From NCBI GenBank assembly GCA_023079485.1, contig CM041084.1:70279709-70343708 (forward strand): a stretch of 64,000 bases of DNA, read 5' to 3'. Positions 13,201 through 28,200 of this stretch are shown piece after piece. The position numbers and the translations under genes are program-made. Numbering within the stretch: the stretch's first letter is position 1; each line of letters begins with the position of its first letter. Under the pieces are notes generated by a model. The model saw only the letters and a list, made by a program, of their open reading frames with translations, made no database searches and was not told the DNA's origin. The stretch is from Archilochus colubris (lineage: Eukaryota; Chordata; Aves; Apodiformes; Trochilidae).

Positions 13201-16200
13201 GGAATGACTCAGTTATTGGCAGCAAGCTTCTGAAAAAGATGCTGACCCCCAGCAGATGAACTGAGAGCTTGAGCAAAACCTATGTGGGTTGAAGAGATTT
13301 CAGGTGAGGATTGGGTGAATATATTATTTTATTTCTATCCCAAGCTCCTCTATGAAACTCAGATCTGTTAGTATTTAAAACTCAGCTAAACTTCTGATAT
13401 TGACACTATGAAATGATCAGCATCTCTTCCTTCTCATAGCTTTGGTAAATACCTGTCAGGTATGAATCCTGAGATGAGTCTTAGCTCACTGTAAACCTCA
13501 AAGCAGGATGCCTTCAGCACACTAGAAGATCTCAAGGCACTTTGTCCCAAATTATTTAAGCAGCAAGCAGATGGTGATGACATTTACTTACTGCTGAACG
13601 AGAGAAGATTTCAACTAGTGACCTAGTAGTGTAGGATCATTGCTGCCAACCAGTCCTTGCACAACACAATCCTGCCAGGTAGGACTGGCAGCCCTGACAG
13701 CTGTGCAGCCTTTCCAGCATCTGCTTTATCTGCCTGCTCTTCTGAAGATATATACCTCTTGAAAAAACATACCAGGAAGAGTTTTAAATAAACCCCTGGA
13801 ATACGAACAAATTGAAAAAGCAGTACTCTGCAATTAGTTGCCAGACTCTACTCCTCCCACCACCCTGTGAAAAGGAGCATAACAAATAAATAAAATGCAA
13901 TATTCATTTGTTGATGCCAGAAGAGTAATTCAGCTAATATGACTTCCCACTCAGTGCATAGAAGCATGTGAATTGCTGAACTCAGGTCTCCCATCCTGCT
14001 TTGTCTGCTGTATGTCTTTGATCTGTGTACAGTCTGCATTCTCCTTACTCAGCTCCATGGCCAGCACAGTGATGTTGTGCCAAGAAATGTCCTCCCGGTC
14101 TAGAGGTCTTGCAGTCATCAGTGCTCCTGATGTGATGTCAACATAAAAGAACCGCCCCGGATCACTGCTCCTGTCAATCGAGTATCTGCAAGAGTACATA
14201 TGAAAAATATTATCCAACCCATGCAAAAACTGTGTGTTATAGCCAATGAAGTGCCCCAGCAATGGGAATCTGCACAGCAGATCCACAACCTATGCAAGTA
14301 TGCTACCTATACAAAGTACTTCATTGATTTGTATAGGTACAGAGTGAGATGCTTGAAATCTGGAAGTTCATGTAGCTAATAGCATTTAACAGTGAGTACT
14401 ACTTGGATGAAACTAGAAGACAGGAAGATTTATAGGAAGAAGCCTCAAAGCAAGGCACAGATGAGCATAGAACACCTACCTCACAGAGAAAAACCTGTCA
14501 GTGAAGTGTGTGATTTTTTTTTCTAAGAAAAAATAATTGTGCCCTTTACTTGGGCACAGTTCAGACAGGATGAAAATTGCTTTACATTCTTGCTCATTCT
14601 CTGGGCACCTAGGCTGACAAGAAACAACTGTTCCCTTTCGTTGTGCTTTGGTATTCTCCTCCTTCCTGGAGTAAACTTCATCTACATCCTGGACCATCCT
14701 ACTGATTGAGCCATATCAGTGCAATGGAGATGATGACCAGCTTTCTCATAGCAGCAGCCAGAAAGACAGCTCTCTCTGTGAGGTTGATTCATCTTAATTA
14801 CTGAACCTGCCTGTCCAATATCATGTCAGTTTATGCTGGGAACAAGCTTCTCACCCCTTTGAGCAGAGGAGTGTGTTGGTACCTGTAAGCCAGAAAGCTC
14901 AGGCAGGGAGACAGCTGATTGACAGCTGTCACTGCTGTACTCAGTCAGAGGGACTGCTTTGCAGGGTGTGTTAGACACTCATATTCATCACCTTGCTTTT
15001 AAAAGCACTTTGCATGAATTGCCTCTCTAGCTGGCTATGTCAGCATGGTAAGAGATCCTTTGGCAGAAGCCACACATATGCCTATGTAAATGCCACAGCC
15101 TAGAACAGATCCCAAACTTATTCTCATTTTTCTTGGTTCTTTCTTTGAGGTTGATAGAAATTTTAAGCATTAGTCATAATGGCTGCTGACCAGGGCTTGT
15201 TCTTATGATTTTTTTTCTTTTCAGTACAAATACATTCACCAGAACAAGTATGCCAGCCTGATCTTAATATGGGCACCTATTAAACAGTGATACGAGCTAT
15301 GTTGGGAAATTATTTTACATTTTTTTCAGAAATATCAAAGAGTGTGGTATTATAGGTTTACTTCTTTTTACTTTCTTTTCCTTCTCAGTCTTTCCCATCT
15401 CTTCTTAAATAAAGATGTTTACGAGAGATTTTATTTATTTAGGAAGTACGAGTGTTACTATATTTTGCTGTAATAATTATTCTTGTATGAGAGCTGTAAA
15501 AAGAGTTTCTCTCTGACAGTTTAAGGCCAATGAGGATATGAAATTGAATATGGCCTTGTAATTACTAGTGTGGTATTAATCACCAGAGTCAAGAGGCACA
15601 GGTGGAGTCTTTGTCTTGATTCTCCATATAAATTCTCCTGTTAATGATACTTGCTCCTTCACACTTGTTTCTGCTGTAATTTTCTTGACTCACTCAAAAC
15701 CAACCATGGAATATTTCCAGCAATCAGAATTTCACAGTATGGGAGTGCAAATACTGAACACTGGATAAATGAGGATTTGAGAGCTCCCCTGTGTTTAGTG
15801 AGCCCTTCTGACATGTGGCCTGGCTTTTGTGAACTTGAAAATAGGGCAAAATTAGGAGTCAGAATACAGTTTTGATTTTGGATGGATTTAATCTTGTCTA
15901 ACAAAATACGTATCTGGGATTTTGGTTTTCTTATCTTGCCTTGCCATGTGCAAAATGAATACAGAGCGAGCCTACAACAGATTGATACTGCATAGAGTTG
16001 GCATGGACAGAGGAGACCACACAGGAGGCAAGGAGAACCAATTCCTAACATTTGCATTTTAAATACCATTGCAACCGGTATTCTTTTTTCTTCCCTTGTT
16101 TCCTCTACCCTAATTGTTTGTGTTTGTACATACAAAGTTTAGAGGAGGAAGGAGCTAAAGAGAACAGGGGGAGGAGGGAGGGAGGGAGGGAAGGAAGGAA

Positions 16201-19200
16201 TGTAGGAAAATGAGAAAAAGAGAAAAAAAGAGGAAGGTTGTGTGGAGGGAGAAGAGTTACAAAGGAGCCTGTGCTTGTTTGTGACTGGGTTTTTTTTAAA
16301 TACATCTTTGGTTATGCATTCTGTGCTTTAGAAATTGCTGTTTCATCAAGGGAAGTCACTGGAAAACTCTGAAGAAAGCTAAGAAAAACCTCATTAAAAA
16401 TAACAATGAACACGTCCACCCTCTGATAGTCTGCAGAATTATGCTTACACTGTTTTAAGTATGTTAACACTGCAGTGTTTAGATACTCCTAGACATTAAT
16501 CAGCATAATAGGATGTGGGTGGAAAAAAAGTCTAGGGTAATGATATTGTGATACAGATAGCAAAATACTTAGTTTTACTGAAGAATTTGAGACAATGTCA
16601 GGAGAAGTATGATAAACTATAATATAGATAGAAAAGAGGTATATGTAAGGTATCAGAGATGAAAAAAAAAATCAGAGTAGCAACAGAGAAAGCAATATCA
16701 TTAAGAAGTCAGGCTTTGTGTCTGCTTAGATCTCTTAGCCGAAGCCCACAGAGTTTTTCACATGGATTTCACTTTCTTGAAAAACTCCAAATACTCAGTG
16801 TTTCAACCCCCTCCTGTATTTTCCAGGACTTTTCCTGCAAACAGGCAATTCAGAAGCTGGACTGTCACCCAAGGTGTTTCTAAGATGAAAGAAGCAACCA
16901 GACTGCTAGGATTATTAACTGGCAGTCATTTGGAGCTTCTGCAGGTGAAAATTAGTACGTGGGCTGGCCTCAGAGAAAAAACAGTCTGCTCTGATATACC
17001 GGGCTGACTTGGCAGCCACTATGGAAAAGAGTGCTGCAATCACACAAATCTGCTCCTTTGGCTCCTTGCTGAGTTGCAGCTAGGAAGCTCCCGTGGCTGT
17101 AAATACTTTCTTACCTTGCTTAACTCCTTCTGGGAATATCTAGCTTTGCAGCTTTGACCAGACACTATATAATTCAGTGGTTCATGAATATTTATTACTG
17201 TGCGTTCAATCTACTCCAAAAGTAGCTGTGTATTTGAGCTGTTGGCAAAAGCAGGCTTGGAAACAGAAGGGGGAGAGAGGAGAAGAAAATTGATTACCTT
17301 ACCCCCAGTAGGGCAGCAGATTCACAGTGATGCTGTCAGGCTTTGTGCCAGCAAAGGCACGAGGGTCTGGGCTTTGTTTTAATATACACTAACAGGAGGT
17401 ACCAGACTAGTTCATTGCAATGCTAGGTGCAGATGTTCTCCATACTGCAGAAAAGACAAGGGTGAGCTCCTGCATTGCTTTGGCAGTCATAGCAGGGTGG
17501 CTTGGTGTGGGAGATTTTGGTCTGACTAAACCCACTGACTATGACCATGTTCTAGAAAGAAACTGTGCCTCCCACCCGTGCTGTTTCGGACCGTCACTGC
17601 CCCACCAGCTGTATGCTCCTGGGGGGACACACAAAGACAGGACAGACCTGATGGAGTTGTTGGTCACGTCTGGGTCCTTGGCAGAAATTATCTGTATGGT
17701 GGTTCCAATCTCCACATTCTCAGGCACTTCCACGAAATAGAAGCTGGGCTCAAACACAGGAGGTTCATCTACATCCTCCACTGTGATGTGGACGGTGGTG
17801 GTGTCACGGAATGGACCCAGGTTCAGGAACCGCATTTCCAGGTGGGGGTTGGCACCCTCTACTTTCAAGGTGTAGCTTTTTTTGCTCTCAAAACTTAAAG
17901 GCTGAATCAAAAAAAAAACAAAAAAACAACCAAGCAAAATAAGGCACGCTGAGCCATATGATTTAGGCTACATAATTTTAATTTTCAGATTTAAAGAGAT
18001 GACCTCTAATATAAAATGATGCTACTTTTTAAATATAAGCAAAGCTTTAGTATGATTTTCAAGGTATTAAGGGTTACAAAGATAAGTATTTGCAGATGCA
18101 AAGCTCTGAGTGACAATAGTATTAGAAATGGCACTGTCTTAATTTTTTTTTTTTTTTTTAAAATTTGACAGCTGAACTGAAAAAGCCAGGGGAAATATTC
18201 TCAGATCATCTCAGAATATGTATTCTTTCATCCTTCTTGAGGAAATGAAAACAAAAGCGGCCACACCACCATTGTGTCGTGAGTCACACGATGCATTTCA
18301 TGCCACTCTGAAGAAAATATAGACAGAAAAAGACAGTATGGAGTGCCTGGAAATAAGGTGAAGATACAAAAAAATGGGTCCCGGTGTCAGGCACAAGGAT
18401 GCTCACACATGAGGTGAAAAGTCCCAATTAGCATCCTATTTTCTTCCTAAGGAGATTGGAGTCTTGTCTCTAGAGCACTCGGCCAAGCTGCTAAAGGGCT
18501 CCAATGAAAGCAGGGAACAGATAAGACTCTCTGCTGGGATTCTGCCCCAGTTTGTATCAGTTCTCCATCCTTCCTACAAGTGGGGTTTTTCACTTCCTCA
18601 GTAAGTATCTTAAAAGCAGGTTCACAGACCAGGAGTGCTTAGAGCTAGGATTTGAACCTCCTCCCTGCCTAGAGAATAGTTTGATATCAATCAAACACTA
18701 TGAGCTACCCATGACCTCTTCCTGCAGGAGTCCTTCAACTTTCTATGAAATACTCAAGTGTTAAAGTATTATTTGGGAGTGGGAATGGCTTGGTTTTTTT
18801 TTTTTTCCTAAGATAGTGGATAAAGGGGGGGGGCATCTTCCTCTCTTAGTAGTTTAGTGAATTTGATTTCCTATCTAGATAAAACTCTTTATTTGGTGAT
18901 CATGGATATAGAAATAATTAATGGCAACACTGAACCTCTCAATAAATAATTTTTTCATCTCTCTTTTCCCTTCTTTTTACAGATCCCTGGAGAAAATATA
19001 GCCTCTTCAAAACTTCCTAAGAACTAAATGGTGAGTTCCATATATAACGTACAATTTACCAGTCTTGATAGGAGATGACTAAAAGCAGCTAGCAAACCAG
19101 AATGACAGCATGGAAGGATCATTTCAAAACATACAAAAAAATTTCACCAGATGAAGTACACCTTACAGAGGATACAGTCATACTTCCCAAGTTGCAGGTA

Positions 19201-22200
19201 GAAGTTGCAAGCAATCCCACTGTGATTAAATGGTCAAAACATTTTTACTTGTATAATCAGGAGAGTTGTAATGCTGACAACTAGCACAAAAGGATTCCCT
19301 TAGTTGGCACAGATCCTGAGCAAGACAAACTTTGTTCTGGGAAAGAAATAGCCTGAATCTCAGGGTCGCCCAGTGGGACATACAGCTTTTTGTTCCATGA
19401 ATGGCTTTCAAAACATGAGGCTTTATTCATATATAGGGATTTGAACATCCTGTGTAGATCTACCATGTGCAGGTTCAGCTCATTCAGATTCCAGTCAGAT
19501 CACTGCTGTTCCCATCCAATGCCTTTTGTTTCTCTTATTCAGCTCTTTCTTTTTAAAGACAGTCTTCTTTTAAAACTTTGCCCCACTAGACAAGGGCAAA
19601 GGAGATGGGGAGAAAAATAGAGAAGAGGGATGCCAAAGCAAATTAAAGGTAAAGGTGTAAAGATTATTACTGTAGCAGTGAAGTCCTCCTTGGCCAGTCA
19701 TAGCCCACCTCTTTTCTGCCCTGCTTAATAGTGCATCTGGGCAATTCTGCATCCATGAGGCATGTGTGTGTTTAAGCAACATCATCAGCAGTTTCACACG
19801 CTCAGGCATGGCAGAAGTAATATAATATGGGCCTCAAAACACCCTCTGGATACAGAGAAGGCTTCAGGACTTGTCTACTGCCACAGCAGCTTATTTCTTC
19901 AGAAGTGGAAACATTGCAGTGATGTACAAAAGCTCACACTTTGACAGTAAAATTACCAGTATGAAGGCTCTGCCTATGGATGCCTGATGAAAGACTGGAG
20001 TTCTTGAAATGATAAAAACTAGGATTCACTCAGCATTTAGTACATGGGGGTGAGGAATGAAGACTGGAATAGGAACTGGCTTGCTTGTGCTGAAAGGAGG
20101 TGGCAGTCAAGTATTACTGGAGATGTTGTGCAATGATACAGTATGAGCTGTGCAGCCTGTGGCAGCAGGTACAGATGATCTGAAACTTGCTCCTGCTGCC
20201 CTTAGTTCCACCTGGTAAATCTGTGACTACTGCAGGCATAGCAGTTGCCAGCAAGGATTTAGCTAAGTCTGCAAACATATTACCCATTAATGCAGTCATT
20301 ATGGTCTACCCATTGCATATTTATGCATTGTAAAAATAGCAATAAAATATATTCACATGACCAGGCAACACTTATTGTCCATCTGGCACAGAATGTGCAG
20401 TGCAAAGCTGCCTAGACACAGGCAAAGAAAGAGGCTATTATATTTCATAGTTTCTCATGTGAAGAAAACTGTGAGGAACATTGCAATGTACACTAAAAAG
20501 CTGAGTTTTAAAAAGAGCAGTTAAATCACAGAAACACTTAATAGCTATAAAACCCAAATACCTTAGCAAAAGACATAATCACCTAGAATGATCAAGTTAG
20601 AAAAATGAGAAAAATGAAACAAGTGTGCTAGGCCAGCACATTTTAGATGCTTCTGGATTCAGATCACCTCAGTTTGCCTTGGACTCCATCATCATCCGTG
20701 GCTCTCCCTGATGATCCCCTCATGTGCCAATGCCTTTGCATCACTGCACCTCTCATTAGATTTGTCTTCCACAGGTGCATTTAAGCCTCTTTCCAATACC
20801 TGTCCTGTGGAGAGGGCAAGCAGATTGCCAGGCTGCCTTCTTCTGTGAACTGAGAATGCTGGAAATCACAGCCAAGAGGAGAGGCACCCATGGAAACATC
20901 TCCTTGTCCTTGTCTTCATTTGTCTGGTGCACTGAGAGGTGCACCATGCAGGTGAGATTTAGCAAGACCTTCTGTGATAAAGTGACTGGGCAGGAGGGCA
21001 GAAAGGCTCCCAGGGCTCTTGGGATCCGTGCTGGCTGAGGCACCCAGCACCCTGACCACTGCAGGCAGTGTGAAAATGAGGGAATGGGAGAAGAGGGAGG
21101 TCACCACTGGGGTGAGTATCAGCCTCACAGACAAGGAACTTTGAAGGAGCTGTTAACTCTTCAGGAGGTGCTCGACATTTTGCAGGATTAGTGGCCGAGA
21201 TAAGTGGCCACAAGACTGCAAACAGTGGTCTTATTTGTAACTGTAAATTCCAACTTTTTGATGCCCATGATAGAATTAGTGCTAATTATTTTGTTTGGGA
21301 AATCTGTCTAGAAAAATCAAAAGGAAAGTTATGCTTTCTTTCAAAGAAGATTTCGTTGATTTCCTTGTGGGTTTAGAAATTCTCCTTCCTTTGACTCTAT
21401 ATCCTTTTCTATCAACATCAATAGATTTTTTAAATTTTTATTTTCAGTTGAGTGGATCCAAAGGACAACTTTGCTAATGTTTGGCTATTGATAATCTCAG
21501 CATTAGAATAGCTACAGGCTTTAGAAAAAGCTACAGGCAATAGAATTACGTAAATATTTACGTACAGTAACTGTACAGTAACAGTATGTACCTGATGCCA
21601 GTACATATTTGGTATGATTGATGCCATAAATTTTTAGGACTCCTCTTCCTGACATACATGAACATCTAGTAAACCTGCATTCATAGTAACACAAGCTTAT
21701 TGAAACATTTACTCCTAATATACTATTTTCTTTCAACAATAAATGAGTGAAAAATTACATTAGAGCTTTCATTCAACACCTATTTCATTCCAGCAGACAT
21801 ATTTAACTTCAGGGACTCGTGTGCATAAACAAGAGTAGGAGAAAGACAACCATAAATACATGTCTAAATACCTGGCTGTAGGGCATAGAGTCTTGCAGGG
21901 TCAAATCTCTCCCATGTATTGTTCCATTTTAGTGCACAATTTAGTCCCAGGCTATTTAAATGAGGACTATACTTCCTATGAGTACAGTAGATAGGCTTAG
22001 GCAGAAACACAGTTCCAATTTCATAACCTAGAAACAGAGCTGAACTTCTAGCATTTATGTAAGATTGTAGCATAAATATCCAATAGCAGGGAACCTAAGC
22101 AAAATGCTCTGTGCCTTTCTGCATAGCCTGAGGTACGGAGTACTAGTAGTTTCACAGCTGCCATTTTTGAGACAGCTTCTTCTAGCCTAATTAGCATTTA

Positions 22201-25200
22201 TGGATCTTCAAGCAGCAATTACAAAAAAACAACTGCCTGGGTTTTATTGGTTTATAAATAATTCTAAGGCATGCTCTGTTATTGTTTGTGGGACACTGGA
22301 GTGAAAAATGTGTACAGTTCAAATGCAAATATTGATCTAATTTCTTGCATTGTAGGATAATTAAGCTACAGAGAATATTTAAATAGATGAATTGTGAATC
22401 AGAACATTCCTTCAGTGGGGAAAAAACATGTTTATGCTAATGCTGTCCCCACTTTTTAAAGATTGCTCCTAGGAATGCAGTCTGCTTTCATATTTTAGCA
22501 ATGAATGTTAAAGAAATTGTGGTTTACAGCAGGAAAGGGGCTACTTTCACGTAATGGGAATCAAGTTTACACAGACGTAAGGGAATGTTGCACACATACA
22601 GTGTAACCAGGACTGTTAGCCATATGAATTACCACATAAAGGAGATTTTACTACCTTTCTCACGGTTATGATGCCAACTTGGTAGTTAGGATCAGTGTTA
22701 ATGTCAAAGACATCCAGTCCATCTCCATCCACAAGGCTGTATTTCATCTCTGCATTAATGCCTTCATCCAGGTCTTTAGCAACCACACGGCCCACGGTGG
22801 AGCTGACGGGAGCAGACTCCAGCACACTCATCTGATAATGCTCTGGCACAAGCAGTCGAGAAGGAAAGGGGAGCAAAAAGCAGGTTGTGAAAAGGAACTG
22901 CAAACTGCAGGGGCATGCAGCAGTAGATCATGGCAGGCCACACTAATGCGTAGCCTGCAGGGAATCTTTGGTACCTTCCCCAGTGCTCAGGGGTGGTGTG
23001 ATTTCCTTTGAAAAGCCACAGGATGACTGAATCACCTGGGAAAGTTTATTTAGCTGTTTGTCATGTCAACAGGTTTGTTCAGTGAGTGCTTTTCAAAACA
23101 GCAATATACCTGGGAATGGGAACCTCAACTAGAAAAATAGGGCAATTAACACCAGTGCTGTTGCCTGATATAAAGCAGGATATGAAATAGGATTAATGGC
23201 AGAGGAATCTTTTGTAAGTTCAGCTTGTACAGCAGGTATAAACACACAAGTTTTGAGCACCACGGTCTGTATAAGCTTCTTTTGAAACCTGAAGAAGGCT
23301 TTGAGAGCTCTGAAGCTCCTGTTTCTTCCAAATTTACCAGTTACCCTATTAAAATATATTACTTCTCCCTACAAATCCTGTCTTGAGCACATTTGGTGCA
23401 TCACTAATTTGCTTAGCAGTAAGCCTGGGGAAAGAGAAAGCTTCTAGTTTAAAAACATATTTTAAAAATAAAAATAATTTAAATGACAATCTGTATTGTC
23501 ATTTACATTTGTATTTTAAAATACAAATACAAAATACTTCTCTGCCATCATGCTTCATGTTCACACCTTTGCTCTGTTAACTCATTAACCCGTTATTGAT
23601 CTTTACAGGGCAGAAAACACCAAGGGTGGAGCTTGATATATTCTAATTTTTCTTAATCAAGAGTTTGATATCAAGCAATTACAATTGATGGCACTTTCAA
23701 AACTAGGTTGGCAATGGTGCATTCAATGAGTATCTCTGCCTCTCTGTCAGAAAAAGAAAAGTGGACACTGATGCTTCTTGCTGATCTTAACGGAGTGCTT
23801 TGGCTTAGTAGTGCAACATGAAGAAACAGATAGAGAAAAATAATAGCAACAAAAAGAACTGCAGTGGTTTTTATTTCTTGGCTAGATGGGAAAAATGGCA
23901 AAGCCAAAATGGCTTGAGACTGATCTACACCATCAACAGAACTAGATCTCTTTAAAAATCAACCCCCAAAATTTCTTTTAAATTTTGAGCAGTAATATAG
24001 CAGGTATATTTGCTGTAAAAGGCTTTTAAAAGGAAAGAGCAAAATATTGCAAATCCTGATTTGAGATTCACTTGTGTAAATACAAAGTAACAATTCTAAT
24101 AAGAGTGGAGTTGCCTATTTTTGCATCCTGCTAACAGTGGCTGTTACATATCTTAGGGTTTAACTGTAAGTTGCCAAGCTTTAGCTAAAGCTTTCCTGGA
24201 GAGCATCCTGTATGAGAACCCACTCTCCACTGGCAGCACAGCTACCAGACGCTCCCCTGCAGTGGCCTGGCTGGAGTGATGAATGAATTATCTTTCAACT
24301 TCCAGCATTGCCACATGTCACTGCTTTGACAGACATCTTTTTGGAGATGGGATGAAAAATGAATCAGGGCAGCAATTAGCAGCCAAAGGCACTGGCCATG
24401 ACCAATCTAGGAACACAAAAGATCTTTGCTTTTCCTGTAAATTAATTTCCCACCCTTAAAAGAATTATTTTGGGGGTCACAAACCTCTTCTGAAAGACAT
24501 GCTGGTGAATGCTCCTTTTTGCCATTTTCTGAAGGAGATTTCCTTCTCTGTCCATCTCTAATTGTCACTATCCCGAGTTTGAAAATGGCTGTAATGACAG
24601 CAAACAGCAGCTGTACAACTCACTAACCCCTTTTTGCTTCTCCTGGTGCAGTGAGTACTCACTCTGTGGAAATCTGGGTGGATTGTCATTGACATCAGAG
24701 AGGGTGATGTTGACTGTGGTTGTTCCAGCTAATCCTCCCAGCTGTCCACCCATGTCCTTGGCCTGGATAATCACTTCATAATATTCTTTTGCTTCTCTGT
24801 CCATGTTCATTAGAGCTGTCCTAATTAAGCCTGTGAGATTGAAGGGGGAAAGAGGGGTTTTGGGAACAAAAGAAATGTCAGTTAGAGAGTGCACAAACAA
24901 GGTGGGGTGATCTGGTTCCTGCATCGTCTTCCCTATGTCAAGAATGAGACCAGAGTCCGCATTCAGTTGCACCTTTCCTGGCAGAGTAAAGCTAACCTAA
25001 GTTAAATTTAGGTTAACAGAAGGTGAGAATTTTAAAGAAGCCCAGTTAAAATGCATCAGCTCTGGGACAGGCTGGCTGTTCAAAATTCAAATGTTGCCTT
25101 CCAAGGAAGATGGAAAAACATCTTGGGATCAGAGTATGCTTCCATGAATGAAGGCCATGCCCAGGCTAAATACCTTTCTTTGCACAAAAGGTGAAAGCCC

Positions 25201-28200
25201 TTAGTAAAAAGACGTATCAAGAAGTTTTCTGGAGTCTCCCTACACATGCAGTCCTGGAGACAACCTGCCAGAAGTCCTCGGGCTTTGCTCGGATCATTCG
25301 GGACCCACGCTGAGGGCTAGGAATTTTGGGGGCATACCTCTGGTTCGGGCAGGTTGCTTCTGTTTCGGGAGGTGCTCCCGCGACCCTTCCCTTCCTTGGC
25401 AGCAGTGTCACTGCTGCAAGAGGACATAAGGTGGCAGCAACACTTCTCTTACCGAGGCTTCAGGGAAGCGGCCGCTGCCTCTGGTACCGAGTACCGGACC
25501 TCGCCTCCCCCGAGCCAACCGGGTATCTGCCTCGGGGTCGGGATGCTCCCCATTCTTTTTCCCGTGGGCGTTAGGTCTGTCGGTGAACACACTCCTTTCC
25601 TTCTCACCCGGCTGACCCCACTGAGTCCTGCCTTTCCCCATGGCTCTCTGCCGGGTTGGAGGCACACAGCCTGTGTTTCAGGAGCTGTCAGACTTCCAGG
25701 CATAAAATCATAGAATTGTTTTGGTTGGAAAACACCTTTAAGATCATCAGGTTTACTGCTAACCTAACACACTACCAAGCCCTCCAGTAAACTTTGTCCC
25801 TAAGCACCACATCTACATTTCTTTTAAACACCTCGAGGGATGGTGACTCCTGGGCAGACCCATTCTAGTGCCTGACAATCCTTTCTGTCAAGAAAGTTTT
25901 CCAAATATCCAATCTAAACCTCCCCTGGCACAACTTGAGGGCATTTCCTCCATCACTTGTTACTTGGGAGAGGAGACCAACTCACTTCTCCCTTCAACCT
26001 CCTTTCAGGTAGCTGCAGAGTGCAATAAGGTCTCTCCTCAAACTCCTTTTCTTCAGACTGAACAACTCCCATTCTGTCATCCACTCCTCATAAGACTTGT
26101 TCTCCAGACCCTTCATCAGCTTGGTTGCCCTTCTCTGGACTCACTCTGGTCCTCCCAGTGAGACCCATTACTCTGTGTGGGGCAAATATGTGTCAGGCCC
26201 AGGCACCACACAATATGTAGCATTTGCACATTAGGACACTATTAACTTGAGTGATCTGCATGTAGGCTTTATTTTTAGCAGAAAGATAATGCATGTGTTT
26301 AATAAAAAAGCAGTAAAAAGATATTGCATTGGCAATTATCACCGTATGTAGAAGGGAAGAAATAGTGACCAGTACTGAACAATTCACAGTATGATATTTT
26401 AATTTTGCTACATGGAGTTCTTAAGAGTCTCATCCTGCAAAGTTGAGTGACTCCCATGAAGTGCTGTAGCTCTTCAAGTCCCATGAATATAAATAAGATA
26501 TGAAAATGCTTAGTATTTTGTGAAGAATTTTTTAGATATACACATACTTTGTAGGGAATTTTGCTCTCCTGGCTTGTTCTTAATACAAAACAGGCTTGAT
26601 CTAATAAAAGACACCAGTGTCTAAAAACCAGGCTCTGCCATGCATATATTTGGGGTCTCTGATATTTGGAGAAGGCCTGGTCAGGACAGAGCCAGGTCTG
26701 TGTTCATGCCCTTCCAGTTGAGATCCACAGGAGTAGCCATGCCAAGCAGGGAACTTTTGATGCTGCTGCACACAACTGATCAGCAAGGAATTTATGAGGC
26801 TGGTGATGAACCTTAAAACCTTCCTTAGGGTTATGGGAAAGGCTCAGATTCTGATTCTTTCACTAAATGGAGTAAGGTTCATTCTCAAAAATGAAGTAGT
26901 AAAGAGCAGCGGTGATGTAATTTTTTTTTTCCCCTGTAACAAACAGATGGTTTCTTGGGGAATGGGAAACTCAGGGACCTTTGCTTACTCTGCCTGAGGG
27001 GATTTAAATCCACATTTTTTACATTCTAGGGGAATACTGTCATGGATGGGCTGTAACAGTATTCCAGAACAAGGGATGAGGGGAGCCTCAGCTTTTCTTT
27101 GAAGCTGTGCCTTCACTTAGTCGTTCAGTACCTGTGAGATCAGTGACAGAACAGTAACAAGAACACAATTCTGGAACCAAGAGGTGTGTGTGTTGGGAGG
27201 TTGAGGATAAGGACCCCAAATGCTTCTAGAAGAGAGGTGTATTGAAATGGGTTTTCCACTATTGAATGTGTTAACCACTTATCCATCTATATAAGCGAGC
27301 TGGTGATTGTTTATGCTTCACTTCTGTTTGAGAAGAACACAAGAGCTGCAGTAGCATCTTGGGCATTACAGAATACTGCAGGTGGGTTTGCACTGGGGAA
27401 GCCAGAGAGAGTCCTGTGCCTGTGACTGGCAAATGGTTTCTAGCTCACAGCTGTAATCAGTCCACTGTGAAGGCTGACACTTCTCTGGAAATGTCCAGAG
27501 ATGCAGGTCTAAGTGACTAGGAGACTACCTAGTGGAGAAAAACAACTTCCATGGGTTCAATTCCAACCAAAAGTGAATGATTTTGGACTGAAGAGTCTAT
27601 CTTCTTTCTAAGTTGCGCTCTAACAGTTAAATCTGTACTGGATCTGACCCTGAATATTACTGTTTTGCTTCCTTAGAAATCATTCAGTACTTAGGAAATG
27701 TATGACTATGCCTTTATTTGTCTGTTGTTGATAACCTGATTACAAAATGAACACTACTGTCTTATTTATTTTGTAATGAGATGAGGAAATAGCGTGCCAC
27801 ATACAAGTTTGGTTTTGGCACCTACTCCATAAACCCTAACATTCAGAAGTAGATTATACAGTGTTTTTTCTGTTTTGTCCCTAAGGGCCCAGCAGTGACT
27901 ATCATCTCATGAGTTTCTGACCTTAGCACTACAGACGCCCTTTAGAAACTGTCAAAACCTGTCAGATTCCTCTTTTGGATATAAACCTTGGATATATATG
28001 GAAAAAGAGACATAGAAAGCAAGCAAAATAGAGGGAGTGTCCTACAGATAAATCTAAGGTTATTTACAAGAACACCCTTAGGTAAAACTACTCCAGATAA
28101 CTGTATTCTTTAGCTTGTACTTCTCAGTCCTGGTTGGTTCATACATGTGCTTTTTTTTTTTTTTTCCACTAAGCCTTTTTACTAATTAAATATCCTGAAG

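Noticed and set aside
15659..16135. A 158-codon minus-strand open frame in the intron before exon 7.
   Set aside because: No family resemblance; inside a CDH20 intron, and known cadherins have no exon here.
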